DNA of 64,000 nt from CAWVSB01 sp036960375 (lineage in GTDB: Bacteria > Pseudomonadota > Gammaproteobacteria > Pseudomonadales > CAWVSB01): NCBI GenBank assembly GCA_036960375.1, contig JBALVY010000005.1, positions 62,001 through 126,000 of the forward strand. The letters are read 5' to 3'. A model generated the notes under the pieces. The model saw nothing but the letters and a program-made list of their open reading frames with translations, was not told where the DNA came from and ran no database searches. Both the position numbers and the translations under genes were made by a program. The number at the start of each line of letters is the position of its first letter. Positions within the stretch are counted from its first letter, which is position 1. Shown in pieces: positions 25,738-34,358 of the stretch.

Positions 25738-26916
25738 GTGTTAACACTGCCGGGTATCCCATATTGGCGTTTATCGGCTTTTTACTTTTTTTACTTCGCT
25801 CTACTTGGCGCATCGGTCCCCTATTGGGGGCTGTTTCTCCAGGACCGTGGTTTTTCAGCGCTCGAAATTGGCTACCTGTCTGCGATATTGATGGTAACCA
25901 AAGTTGTAGCACCCAATGCATGGGGCTGGTTGGCTAGTCGCACTGGTCATCGTTTAAGCTTGATCCGGTTTGCCAATCTAGCCGCATTGCTTATCTTCTC
26001 AGGTGTTTTTCTTGGCGACAGTTTCTTGTTGCTTGCTTTGGTGACTGCGGGGTTCAGCTTCTTCTGGAATGCCGTGCTAGCGCAATTCGAAGTCATTACC
26101 ATGGGGCATCTCGGTAAACAGTATCAGCATTATGGCCGGGTGCGTGTTTGGGGCTCAGTTGGTTTTATCGTTGTCGTTGTAGGGCTCGGCTGGCTTTTTG
26201 AACGGCAGCCTATAAGTTTATTACCGATTGCCATGGCTCTCTCGCTGGCCCTGCTTTGGCTGTGCAGTATGACCATTCAGGAAGTTTCAATAAAGTCGCT
26301 AGAGAGGCCGACTGGTCACCTAAAAGAGATATTGAAAAAGCCCTGGGTGGCAGGTTTTTTTGTGGTGACAACCTTATTGCAGGTTTCTCATGGTGTGTAC
26401 TATACCTTCTACAGTATTCACCTGGAAGCGGCTGGTTATAGCCGAATGTTTACTGGTCAGTTGTGGGCGCTCGGGGTCATTGCCGAAGTATTGATTTTTC
26501 TACTAATGCACCGCCTCTTTCGTCGCTATAGCCTGCGGGGAATGCTGTTGTTTAGCCTGTTTGTGTCCTGTTTACGATGGTATTTGATCGGTTTTTACGT
26601 TCAGTTCGTTTCCCTCTTGTTGATTGCTCAGTTGCTTCATGCCTTTAGTTTTGGAATGACACATGCGGTTGCCGTTGAGTTTATCCGCCAGCAGTTTGTT
26701 GCCCAGCAACAGGGGCAGGGTATGGCGATATATTCCGGCATTAGCTTTGGTGGGGGAGGGGCAATAGGGGCTCTCATCAGTGGTTTTACTTGGGAGTTAG
26801 GTGCAGAGACCACTTTTATGGTTGCTATTATAGCCAGTGCTTTGGCTTTTCTAGTGGCATGGTGGAGCGTAAGAGGATTTAGCACCAGTCCACAAATCGA
26901 GCTGTCTAGTGGTTGA
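25738..26916 (+). CDS. MFS transporter (MFS_1-like, HcaT/nucleoside-permease type)
   Basis: This integral membrane transporter of about 12 helices has the start-of-protein pattern PGIPYWRLSAFYFFYFALLGASVPYW. That pattern is typical of the PPP/HcaT-type MFS branch, named after a phenylpropionate permease. Conserved elements include YWGLFLQDRGFSALEIGYL and, in the second half, FSFGMTHAVAVEF. Substrate is unknown. I favour the GTG at 25738, just after the aroC stop, giving 392 residues; a TTG at 25714 inside aroC would add eight but has no ribosome-binding site. Confidence 0.82.
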   Translation: MLTLPGIPYWRLSAFYFFYFALLGASVPYWGLFLQDRGFSALEIGYLSAILMVTKVVAPNAWGWLASRTGHRLSLIRFANLAALLIFSGVFLGDSFLLLALVTAGFSFFWNAVLAQFEVITMGHLGKQYQHYGRVRVWGSVGFIVVVVGLGWLFERQPISLLPIAMALSLALLWLCSMTIQEVSIKSLERPTGHLKEILKKPWVAGFFVVTTLLQVSHGVYYTFYSIHLEAAGYSRMFTGQLWALGVIAEVLIFLLMHRLFRRYSLRGMLLFSLFVSCLRWYLIGFYVQFVSLLLIAQLLHAFSFGMTHAVAVEFIRQQFVAQQQGQGMAIYSGISFGGGGAIGALISGFTWELGAETTFMVAIIASALAFLVAWWSVRGFSTSPQIELSSG

Positions 26917-26967
26917 CAGAATGCCGTGTGACATTCATATTCTTGTCCAGCAATGACGGGTGCAATA

Positions 26968-27396
26968 ATGAACACAGAAACGCTTATCTATGGTTATATT
27001 CGCCCGGCCAGGGTTGGGGCTGATGACGACAGTCATCGCGGTAGAGCACAGGTGAACGATGGGACTATTAAGTCCTTGCCAAGCGTTGAAGATGGCGCAC
27101 TTATTTTTCGCGAAATGTTTTCAATGCCGCCTGGCAGTTTGGTGCGGCCCTATTCTGATGGCCTGATTCACTTAGGCATGATTGGGCGTGGTATTGAGTA
27201 TGAATGGGAGTCGTGGATGAGAGAATTCGAGTCGCTGCTCTACTCTATGTATTGGGAAACGACGATTGTTCACCTGCAAACCGAACTTTCCGGTAATCAT
27301 ACCTTTAGCTGGGAGTCCCGCCACAGCGACCAAATTCCTCTTAAGGGCGATTTGTCAGTACGCTGTGAGTGGTTGCGAGAGAGTGCATTAGCCTAA
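26968..27396 (+). CDS. Hypothetical protein, no recognised family
   Basis: The product is about 142 residues, soluble, acidic, with no signal peptide or membrane segment. I do not recognise it. The N-terminus reads as a short beta segment (LIYGYIRPARVG) followed by a charged stretch. A central region rich in tryptophan and tyrosine (EYEWESWMREFESLLYSMYWE) and a polar C-terminus follow. An ATG at 26953 would add five residues; 26968 has a slightly better GGGTG upstream. It sits between the MFS permease and a small membrane protein gene and may be co-transcribed with the latter. Confidence 0.6.
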   Translation: MNTETLIYGYIRPARVGADDDSHRGRAQVNDGTIKSLPSVEDGALIFREMFSMPPGSLVRPYSDGLIHLGMIGRGIEYEWESWMREFESLLYSMYWETTIVHLQTELSGNHTFSWESRHSDQIPLKGDLSVRCEWLRESALA

Positions 27397-27398
27397 TT

Positions 27399-27602
27399 AT
27401 GAAAAAATTTACTAAAAAGAATGGACGCACAATATTTTTAGCGATCCTTAGCTGTGTCACGTTTGTCTACGTTGCAATACAGAGTTTTGATGTCGACCCC
27501 GCTGTTATGCTGGATTTTTTCGTGATGAGCGTATTGTTAATTCTTGGTCTAATGTTTCTTGCTATGCTCACTGTAGTGATAATGCGATTTTTTAATCGTT
27601 GA
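27399..27602 (+). CDS. Small two-helix membrane protein, unknown function
   Basis: A 67-residue product starts with a basic MKKFTKKNGR and is followed by two hydrophobic segments (about residues 11-28 and 36-62). This implies a hairpin membrane protein with both ends inside. The ATG follows the stop of the preceding hypothetical gene by two bases, so the two are probably translated together. Its end overlaps the end of the convergent gcvR-like gene by 11 bases. No family is recognised. Confidence 0.55.
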   Translation: MKKFTKKNGRTIFLAILSCVTFVYVAIQSFDVDPAVMLDFFVMSVLLILGLMFLAMLTVVIMRFFNR

Positions 27603-28116
27603 TACCATCAAGCGTGATGTCCAAATCGAGGGCGTCAGCAATATCGTTAATTTCATCCAACACTGTTTCATATTTCAGCTCTGCCGGTACCTCAAAGGTG
27701 ATTTCGGCCGCGAACAGTTGATGCCCCGCCATTGGCGCGCTGCTAATAACGGTTTGCATTTCGACGATATTTAAATGGTATCGTGCCATCGCACTGGCGA
27801 TCTCCTGGATGATTCCCGGGCGGTCATTGCCAATTAACGACAAGTGGCCCTGATGCATATCAGAGGGGGGGAGATTGGTGACCTGGGTGCACTGTACGGT
27901 CAGTTCGTTATCCTGTAAGGCTTCTAGTGCATCACACAGCCCTTGGGTTTCATTCTGCTCGATATTAACCTTAATAATACCGGCAAATTTCCCCGTCATA
28001 TGTGCTAACTGACTTTCTTGCCAGTTACCGTGATTATTCTTGATTGTAGTAGCCAGCAGTTCAACCAGGCCGGGTCTGTCGTCGGCAATAAATGAAATAA
28101 CTGCGGCTTCGCGCAT
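27592..28116 (-). CDS. gcvR: Tandem ACT-domain protein, glycine cleavage system regulator GcvR-like
   Basis: GcvR is a small ACT-domain protein that modulates the glycine cleavage regulator GcvA. The 174-residue product has two ACT modules. The first starts AAVISFIADDRPGLVE and the second HLSLIGNDRPGIIQEI, each with the D/NDRPG turn of the amino-acid-binding ACT family. There is no DNA-binding domain. The longer open frame upstream is discarded because CTGGAGGG lies 5 bases before the ATG at 28116. It is convergent with the small membrane protein gene. Relatives with other regulatory roles cannot be excluded. Confidence 0.78.
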   Translation of the reverse strand: MREAAVISFIADDRPGLVELLATTIKNNHGNWQESQLAHMTGKFAGIIKVNIEQNETQGLCDALEALQDNELTVQCTQVTNLPPSDMHQGHLSLIGNDRPGIIQEIASAMARYHLNIVEMQTVISSAPMAGHQLFAAEITFEVPAELKYETVLDEINDIADALDLDITLDGIND

Positions 28117-28308
28117 TGTCGCCCTCCAGCGTTTTAATTCGTTATACTTTTCAAGTTTAGTAGTAGTTAAGTAAATGTACAGAAAATAGAATACAAGGCC
28201 GCTGAGTGACGGAATAATGGGCATTATCAAGTTATCGCGATGTAATATGGTAAAGCATGAGCTGACGGTTCATTTTGTATGATTAACGATCAATGAGGAT
28301 GGGTATTA

Positions 28309-29298
28309 ATGCGAGCAATCGATATAGCAGAGTTTGGCGGGCCAGAGGTGTTGGTTGTCACAGAGCTACCTATGCCTGTTGCGGGGCCGGGCGAGGTCCT
28401 GATCGAGGTAGCAGCAGCCGGTATTAATCGGCCCGATGTGGTACAGCGACAGGGGTTCTATCCTCCGCCAGAAGGCGCCTCACCTATTCCTGGTCTGGAA
28501 GTAGCCGGAACTATCGTTGCCGTTGCAGGCGACGTGACGAGCTGGTCTGTAGGCGATGTCGTGTGTGCTCTACTATCAGGTGGGGGTTATGCCGAATATG
28601 CGACTGCCAGCGCGGCCCTGTGTCTCCCTGTTCCCAAGGGGCTTTCTTTGCAGCAGGCGGCGGCTCTTCCTGAAACTTTCTTTACAGTATGGTCAAACTT
28701 GTTCGATCGAGCACAATTGAAAGCAGGTGAGACCTTGTTGGTACATGGAGGTAGCGGTGGTATTGGTACCACTGCAATACAGTTGGCCAGTGCATTGGGC
28801 GTGCGGGTGTTTGCCACTGCCGGTGGCCCGGAAAAATGTGCTGATTGTGAAGCGATGGGAGCATCCAGTGCGATCAATTATAAGCAGCAAGACTTTGTCG
28901 ATGCGGTGCGCAAGCTGACCGACGGTCGTGGTGTAGATGTGATTCTGGATATGGTAGGTGGAGACTATATAGACCGTAATATTAAGGCGGCGGCTGTTGA
29001 CGGTCGAATTGTTTCGATCGGCTTTTTGCGCGGCTCAAAAGTTGAAGTGAATTTTATGTCGGTCATGTTAAAGCGGCTTACGCTCACTGGGTCAACCTTA
29101 AGGCCTCGTGATCTTGATTTTAAATCAGCGATAGCGCGCCAGTTGAAGGAAAAGGTCTGGCCGCTGATCGCTTCAGGCCAGATTTGTCCTCGTATTGATA
29201 CCGTGATGCCTTTAAGCGATGCCGCAGCGGCTCATCGCAAAATGGAATCAAATACGCATGTTGGTAAAATAGTGCTGGCCGTAGATAGCGAAACTTAG
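28309..29298 (+). CDS. NAD(P)H-quinone oxidoreductase, zinc-free MDR family (PIG3 type)
   Basis: The 329-residue product is a medium-chain dehydrogenase/reductase of the quinone oxidoreductase branch. It has AGINRPDVVQRQGFYPPP and GLEVAGTIVAVAG at the N-terminus and the nucleotide motif VHGGSGGIGTTAIQLA. It also has GVDVILDMVGGDYIDRN and the LTGSTLRPR segment characteristic of PIG3-like proteins. No structural zinc cysteine cluster is seen. It probably reduces quinones or enones with NADPH. A good GAGGATGGG precedes the ATG. It is transcribed alone, convergent with the peroxidase gene. Confidence 0.9.
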   Translation: MRAIDIAEFGGPEVLVVTELPMPVAGPGEVLIEVAAAGINRPDVVQRQGFYPPPEGASPIPGLEVAGTIVAVAGDVTSWSVGDVVCALLSGGGYAEYATASAALCLPVPKGLSLQQAAALPETFFTVWSNLFDRAQLKAGETLLVHGGSGGIGTTAIQLASALGVRVFATAGGPEKCADCEAMGASSAINYKQQDFVDAVRKLTDGRGVDVILDMVGGDYIDRNIKAAAVDGRIVSIGFLRGSKVEVNFMSVMLKRLTLTGSTLRPRDLDFKSAIARQLKEKVWPLIASGQICPRIDTVMPLSDAAAAHRKMESNTHVGKIVLAVDSET

Positions 29299-29305
29299 CC
29301 GATAT

Positions 29306-29785
29306 CTACAGACAGGCATCAATTGCGTCTAAAATTTCTTGCTCGTCGGGCTCTGTTTGTGCCGGCAGGCGAGCCACAACATCGCCATATCGATTGATGA
29401 TGAATTTAGCGAAGTTCCATTCGATATCGCCGCTAAATTCGGAGTCAGGGCCGGTCAGCCATTGATATAGCGGGTGGGCTGATTCTCCGTTGACATCTAT
29501 TTTACCGGATAGAGGAAAGCTAATGCTGTATTGGCTATCACAGAAATTCCTGATGTCATCGTCAGTACCGGGTTCCTGCGCTGCAAATTGATTACAGGGC
29601 ACGCCCAACACCACCAAGCCTTTGTCGGCCAGGCGTTCGTACAAGGCTTGCAACTTACTGTATTGCGCGGTGAGTCCGCATTCACTGGCGACATTGACCA
29701 GTAATACAACCTTGTTGCTGAAATCAGCGAGAGATAAATCACCACCCTGAAGTTTGGGCAGTGTGAAATCATAAGCGGTAGTCAT
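29306..29785 (-). CDS. Glutathione peroxidase family protein (cysteine type)
   Basis: The enzyme reduces hydrogen peroxide or organic hydroperoxides with thiol donors. The 159-residue product has the peroxidatic Cys36 in NVASECGLT, the conserved PCNQFAAQEPG block with the active-site glutamine, and the tryptophan and asparagine in WNFAKFI. The active-site residue is Cys, not Sec. I use the ATG at 29785, which has AAGGAA 7 bases upstream; the frame stays open further upstream but without support. Confidence 0.93.
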   Translation of the reverse strand: MTTAYDFTLPKLQGGDLSLADFSNKVVLLVNVASECGLTAQYSKLQALYERLADKGLVVLGVPCNQFAAQEPGTDDDIRNFCDSQYSISFPLSGKIDVNGESAHPLYQWLTGPDSEFSGDIEWNFAKFIINRYGDVVARLPAQTEPDEQEILDAIDACL

Positions 29786-29907
29786 AAGCGTATTCCTTGT
29801 AGAGTCTGCACTATTGACTATAGCCTGCTCTGCAATTGTTGCCACTTTGACTGTCCATAATGTGGGCAAGAGCTACACTGTAGTGAATTACTAAAAGGAG
29901 AGTGTGC

Positions 29908-30696
29908 GTGGATTTGAAACTTCGAAATAGAGTGATATTAGTCGCTGGCGGCAGCAAAGGTTTGGGTCTGGGGATAGCCAAAGTTTGCAAGGAAGAGGGC
30001 GCGCGAGTTGTTATTGGCAGTCGCAATGCCGCGAATCTCGCGAAGGGATTACGGGAACTGGAGCAAGTGACAGGCGGTGAGGTACTTGCCCGTCCGCTGG
30101 ATGTCACTGACGCGCAATCCATCGATCAGTGGGTTGGTGCGGCGGTAGAAAAATTTGGCCAAATTGATGGCTTGGTGGCCAATGCGGGTGGGCCGCCGCC
30201 GGGTATGTTTGACAACTTCGACGATGCACAGTGGCAACAGGCATTTGAGCTGACGTTGATGAGTACGGTCAGGCTTATTCGTGCGGCCCTGCCAGCGCTG
30301 CGTCAGAACGGAGGTAGTATCCTGACTCTGACGTCTTCATCAGTAAAAGAGCCGATCGACATGTTATTACTGTCCAATGTGATGCGCTCCGGGGTTACCA
30401 GTCTGGCTAAAAGCTTGTCTCGCACATTGGCTGCAGAGGGCATCAGGGTGAATAATTTAGTACCCGGTTTGATAGCCACTGATCGAATGGTCTCTTTGGA
30501 CGAATTACAGGCCTCAATGAAGTCTATAACTCGGGTGGAGCAGCGCGCGGCCCAGGAATCCGTGATCCCTATGGGACGTTATGGTGAGGCCGACGAGTTT
30601 GGTCGTGCCGGTGCTTTTTTACTCTCTGAGGCGGCCAGTTATATAACCGGTGCAACGCTGGTAGCTGATGGCGGAAGCATGAAAACGGTGTGGTAA
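29908..30696 (+). CDS. Divergent short-chain dehydrogenase/reductase lacking the canonical YxxxK
   Basis: This is a 262-residue Rossmann-fold SDR with GGSKGLGLGIA for the cofactor and the NAGG motif at about 92-95. A serine cluster lies near 143-145. Aligning the conserved KSLAxxLA helix puts Ser156 and Arg160 (SNVMR) where classical SDRs carry the catalytic Tyr and Lys. Such a subgroup is familiar among FabG-like SDRs, but its chemistry is unclear. The GTG at 29908 has GGAG 7 bases before it. It is divergent from the peroxidase gene. Confidence 0.85.
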   Translation: MDLKLRNRVILVAGGSKGLGLGIAKVCKEEGARVVIGSRNAANLAKGLRELEQVTGGEVLARPLDVTDAQSIDQWVGAAVEKFGQIDGLVANAGGPPPGMFDNFDDAQWQQAFELTLMSTVRLIRAALPALRQNGGSILTLTSSSVKEPIDMLLLSNVMRSGVTSLAKSLSRTLAAEGIRVNNLVPGLIATDRMVSLDELQASMKSITRVEQRAAQESVIPMGRYGEADEFGRAGAFLLSEAASYITGATLVADGGSMKTVW

Positions 30697-30718
30697 ATAG
30701 GCTGTATACAGGTAAACA

Positions 30719-30746
30719 AAAAAACCCGGCATAGGCCGGGTTTTTT
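30719..30746. terminator. Bidirectional terminator between SDR and mdh
   Basis: AAAAAACCCGGC pairs with GCCGGGTTTTTT around a 4-base ATAG loop. It sits between convergent genes and carries A- and T-tracts on both sides. Confidence 0.9.
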
Positions 30747-30766
30747 AATAACGCAGATTGTCGTGT

Positions 30767-31747
30767 TTACGGTAGCAGGTGCGCTACGGCATCACGCTCT
30801 TCAGTCAATTCCTGCTCAGTCGCCTGCATTCTGGCTCGGCTGAAATCACCCACTTCCAGACCTTGAACGATCTGCCAGTCACCGTTGCTGCAGCGACAGG
30901 GGAAAGAGTAGATCAAGCCTTCAGTAATGCCGTAAGAGCCATCAGAGTAGACGCCCATACTGACCCAGTCGTCACCTTCTGTACCAAGAGCCCAGCTGCG
31001 CACATGGTCAATGGCGGCATTAGCCGCAGATGCGGCAGATGATGCACCACGAGCTTTAATAATGGCTGCTCCGCGCTGTTGTACAGTAGGAATGAAGTCG
31101 TTTTCATACCAGTCTTGCTCAACCAGGTCGGATGCTTTTTCACCAGAAACTTTGGCATTAAACAGATCAGGATACTGGGTGGCTGAATGGTTGCCCCAAA
31201 CAGTCATATTGCTGATATCACTAACGGTTTTTCCGGTTTTCTGGGCTATTTGGGTTTTGGAACGATTGTGATCCAGACGCATCATCGCTGTGAAATTGCG
31301 AGGATCAATTGATGGTGCGTTGCGCTGAGTGATCAATGCATTGGTATTGGCTGGGTTACCGACAACCAGGACCTTGATATCTTTGCTGGCATTGTCATTG
31401 ATTGCCTTGCCTTGCACAGAGAATATGGCCGCATTGGCTTCCAGCAGGTCTTTACGCTCCATGCCGGGCCCACGGGGACGGGCGCCTACCAATAAGGCGT
31501 AATCGGAATCTTTAAATCCGGTATCGGGGTCATCGGTGCACACTACACCTGCCAATAATGGGAAGGCACAGTCATCCAGTTCCATTTTGACACCTTCGAG
31601 AGCATCCATCGCCGGGGTGATGTCGAGCAACTGGAGAATTACCGGTTGGTCATCGCCAAGCATTGCGCCTGAGGCAATACGGAAAAGCAGCGCATAGCCA
31701 ATTTGGCCAGCTGCACCGGTAACGGTAACGCGAACGGGATCTTTCAT
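30767..31747 (-). CDS. mdh: Malate dehydrogenase (type 2)
   Basis: This TCA-cycle enzyme interconverts malate and oxaloacetate with NAD. The 326-residue product belongs to the class with VTGAAGQIGYALLFRIASG at the N-terminus, GARPRGPGMERKDLL as the mobile substrate loop, GNPANTNA, the LDHNRSK block and the catalytic histidine in WGNHSATQYPD. The ATG at 31747 is preferred because AGGA is properly spaced for it and not for the ATG three codons earlier. It is divergent from ttcA. Confidence 0.95.
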   Translation of the reverse strand: MKDPVRVTVTGAAGQIGYALLFRIASGAMLGDDQPVILQLLDITPAMDALEGVKMELDDCAFPLLAGVVCTDDPDTGFKDSDYALLVGARPRGPGMERKDLLEANAAIFSVQGKAINDNASKDIKVLVVGNPANTNALITQRNAPSIDPRNFTAMMRLDHNRSKTQIAQKTGKTVSDISNMTVWGNHSATQYPDLFNAKVSGEKASDLVEQDWYENDFIPTVQQRGAAIIKARGASSAASAANAAIDHVRSWALGTEGDDWVSMGVYSDGSYGITEGLIYSFPCRCSNGDWQIVQGLEVGDFSRARMQATEQELTEERDAVAHLLP

Positions 31748-31900
31748 AAATAGCATTCCTATTGTTGGAGCCCAGCCGGTGGGTGGGCAGTTGCCAGGCC
31801 GTACGGGTGATTACCAAAGGTGTCTTCCCTGGGTAATCGCTATATCAGTACGATGGGGCGCGTATTTTAGCAATTCAGCGACCAAATACCAGATCTTAGC

Positions 31901-31914
31901 TAGATATAGATCAA
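31901..31914. promoter_or_regulatory. Possible FNR/ANR box between mdh and ttcA
   Basis: TAGAT-N4-ATCAA matches the FNR/ANR consensus TTGAT-N4-ATCAA at nine of ten defined positions. It lies about 120 bases upstream of ttcA and 150 upstream of mdh, both plausible oxygen-responsive genes. A single match of this length is only suggestive. Confidence 0.35.
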
Positions 31915-32036
31915 TTTAAGGTAAATAGTGGTTATAGACGGCTACTTTGGTCGAATAAAGAACAGGCAATGGGGGTGCTAACAGAGGCAATGTGCGAAAA
32001 AAAGCAGTAGAATGCGCGCCGATCAGAGGTGAGAAA

Positions 32037-32936
32037 ATGAACAGCGACCCCAGAAAGTCCCAAACCGAGTTTAATAAGCTGCAAAAGCGACTTCGTCGTC
32101 ATGTGGGTACCGCTATTGCGGATTACAACATGATCGAGGATGGCGATAAAATTATGGTGTGTATGTCAGGAGGCAAAGACTCTTACTGCATGCTGGAAAT
32201 TCTGATGAGCTTGCAGAAAAGCGCACCGATCTCCTTTGAGTTGATAGCGGTGAATATGGATCAGAAACAGCCCGGTTTTCCTGAGCATGTATTGCCAGAA
32301 TTCCTGCAGAACCTCGGGGTGCCGTATCATATCGTCGAAAAAGACACGTATAGCATTGTGAAAGAAAAAGTGCCCGAAGGAAGGACAACCTGTGGTTTGT
32401 GTTCCCGCCTTAGGCGCGGCACTTTATACAGCTTTGCCGAGTCCATTGGCGCGACCAAAATTGCTTTGGGGCATCACAAAGACGATATTGTCGAGACGAT
32501 GTTCCTCAATATGTTCTATGGATCACGCTTGAAAGCGATGCCTCCCAAACTTTTGTCTGATGACAAGCGTAATATTGTTATCCGTCCCATGGCCTATTGT
32601 CGAGAAGCTGATCTGGCAGACTTTGCCCAGCAGAAAAAATTTCCAATAATTCCCTGTAACCTCTGTGGTTCGCAGGAAAATCTGCAGCGCCAGAACATAA
32701 AGGCGATGTTAGCGGGTTGGGATCGCCAGTTTCCAGGTCGCACTGAGAGTATTTTCAGCGCGTTGCAAAATACCTCTCCTTCTCAATTGGCGGATAGGGA
32801 ATTGTTCGATTTTACCAGCCTGACACTTGACCGCAGTGGAGAACGGAAACCCTATGCCTTTGATGAGGCGAAAGTTTCAGCGTCAAGTTCGTCCTCGGCA
32901 GTGGAGTTTATTAATGCCGTCAATGTAGCGACTTGA
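32037..32936 (+). CDS. ttcA: tRNA 2-thiocytidine biosynthesis protein TtcA
   Basis: TtcA adds sulfur to C32 of certain tRNAs using ATP and an iron-sulfur cluster. The 299-residue product has the PP-loop SGGKDS (44-49), the cluster cysteines in TTCGLC (119 and 122) and IPCNLCGSQ, and the GHHKDDIVET segment. The ATG at 32037 is supported by AGAGGTGAG; an upstream GTG in the same frame has none. It stands alone, divergent from mdh. Confidence 0.96.
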   Translation: MNSDPRKSQTEFNKLQKRLRRHVGTAIADYNMIEDGDKIMVCMSGGKDSYCMLEILMSLQKSAPISFELIAVNMDQKQPGFPEHVLPEFLQNLGVPYHIVEKDTYSIVKEKVPEGRTTCGLCSRLRRGTLYSFAESIGATKIALGHHKDDIVETMFLNMFYGSRLKAMPPKLLSDDKRNIVIRPMAYCREADLADFAQQKKFPIIPCNLCGSQENLQRQNIKAMLAGWDRQFPGRTESIFSALQNTSPSQLADRELFDFTSLTLDRSGERKPYAFDEAKVSASSSSSAVEFINAVNVAT

Positions 32937-33029
32937 TTGGGGCTTAGTTCAAAAATCAATGCGATTATCGCACAGCGAGTAGCTGCGCTATAATCGCCGA
33001 CAAACCAATAACCGTGATGAAATAATCAT

Positions 33030-33659
33030 TTGTCTCAAACCTTATTAAATGTAAGTAACTTGAGTTGCGAGCGAGACGGTCGGCAGCTGTTTTGCGATTT
33101 GTCGTTTTCTTTGCGTTGCGGGGAGCTGCTGCAAGTAGCCGGCCCCAATGGTTCGGGGAAAACCAGTCTGCTGCGGATTCTCTGTGGTCTTGGCGCTTAT
33201 CAGCAGGGCCAGGTTAACTGGTTCGGCGATGAAAACAGTGGCGGTCTAGCTCCGGACTTCAGTCGTATTTTGTTTCTGGGCCATCAACCAGGCCTCAAAT
33301 CCGCATTGTCTCCGCGCGAAAATCTCTCCTGGTATTTTGATTTGCGAAATTCTGTGAGCCTGCCCGAGATCGATGCCGCGCTGGTTTCCGTCGGGCTGGC
33401 CGGTTTTGAAGACGTGCCTACTCATCAACTGTCCGCAGGTCAGCAGCGCCGAATTGCCTTGGCACGTTTGCGTTTGAGCAAGGCAGAGGTATGGGTCTTG
33501 GATGAGCCGTTTACCGCCATCGATCTTGCTGGGGTGGCCGAGCTGGAAGCTCAGCTGGCTGAGTTTGTCCAGGCTGGGGGTGCTGTATTACTGACCACGC
33601 ATCACAAGCTCTCCTTGATTGATAATGTTCAGCGCCTCGAACTGGGTGGTAGCACATGA
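33030..33659 (+). CDS. ccmA: Heme/cytochrome c maturation ABC transporter, ATP-binding subunit CcmA
   Basis: CcmA powers release of heme-loaded CcmE from the CcmABCD complex. The 209-residue ATPase has Walker A GPNGSGKTS, the ABC signature LSAGQQRRIALAR, Walker B VWVLDEPF and the switch histidine in LLTTHH. The TTG start at 33030 gives the expected N-terminus, though the ribosome-binding site is weak. Its stop overlaps the ccmB start by 4 bases. Confidence 0.95.
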   Translation: MSQTLLNVSNLSCERDGRQLFCDLSFSLRCGELLQVAGPNGSGKTSLLRILCGLGAYQQGQVNWFGDENSGGLAPDFSRILFLGHQPGLKSALSPRENLSWYFDLRNSVSLPEIDAALVSVGLAGFEDVPTHQLSAGQQRRIALARLRLSKAEVWVLDEPFTAIDLAGVAELEAQLAEFVQAGGAVLLTTHHKLSLIDNVQRLELGGST

Positions 33660-34342
33660 TGCCAGTCTCCTTGTATCGAGCTTTGGGTGGTCTGTTACGC
33701 CGTGATTTGTTGCTTGCCTACCGTCACCGAGGCGATATTGCCAATCCTCTGGTTTTTGCTTTGATGGTTATTGCTCTATTTCCTATTGGGCTGGGCCCTG
33801 AGCGGGCTAGCCTTGCTGTGCTGGCTCCTGGTTTGGTCTGGGTGGTTGCTTTACTGGCCTGCCTGTTATCTGTCGATACCATGTTTCGTGCAGATTATGA
33901 GGATGGCTCTCTCGAGCAAATACTATTGAGTCCTCATTCTCCGTATCTACTGTCCTTAACCAAGATATTTGCCCATTGGTTAGTGGCCGGTCTGCCCATA
34001 GCGCTGTTATCACCTTTATTGGCAATGATGTTGTCTTTGCCTGCGGAGGGCTATATCGCACTGTTTTTCAGTCTGCTGATTGGTACTTTGTCATTGAGTT
34101 TGATTGGGGCAATAGGTGCTGCCTTAACAGTTGGTTTAAAACGGGGTGGCTTGCTGGTCGCCTTATTGGTATTGCCACTTTATATACCCGTACTGATTTT
34201 TGGCGTGAGCACCGTGCATGCCGCTGTACAGGGCATGGCTTATAGTGGCTATTTGGCTATATTGGGTGCTTTAAGTCTATTTGCACTTATGCTCGCACCG
34301 CTGGCGGTCAGCGGTGGTCTTAAGATTCATCTAGAGGGCTAA
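33656..34342 (+). CDS. ccmB: Cytochrome c maturation membrane protein CcmB
   Basis: CcmB is the six-helix membrane partner of CcmA. The 228-residue product shows the RRDLLLAYRHRGDIANPLVFALMVIALFPIGLGPE start and the FRADYEDGSLEQ segment conserved in CcmB, with helices through the rest. It starts inside the ccmA stop codon. It is separated from ccmC by about 300 bases that carry a small opposite-strand ORF, unlike the contiguous arrangement usual in relatives. Confidence 0.96.
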   Translation: MMPVSLYRALGGLLRRDLLLAYRHRGDIANPLVFALMVIALFPIGLGPERASLAVLAPGLVWVVALLACLLSVDTMFRADYEDGSLEQILLSPHSPYLLSLTKIFAHWLVAGLPIALLSPLLAMMLSLPAEGYIALFFSLLIGTLSLSLIGAIGAALTVGLKRGGLLVALLVLPLYIPVLIFGVSTVHAAVQGMAYSGYLAILGALSLFALMLAPLAVSGGLKIHLEG

Positions 34343-34358
34343 AGCGCTTGGCGCTAGC

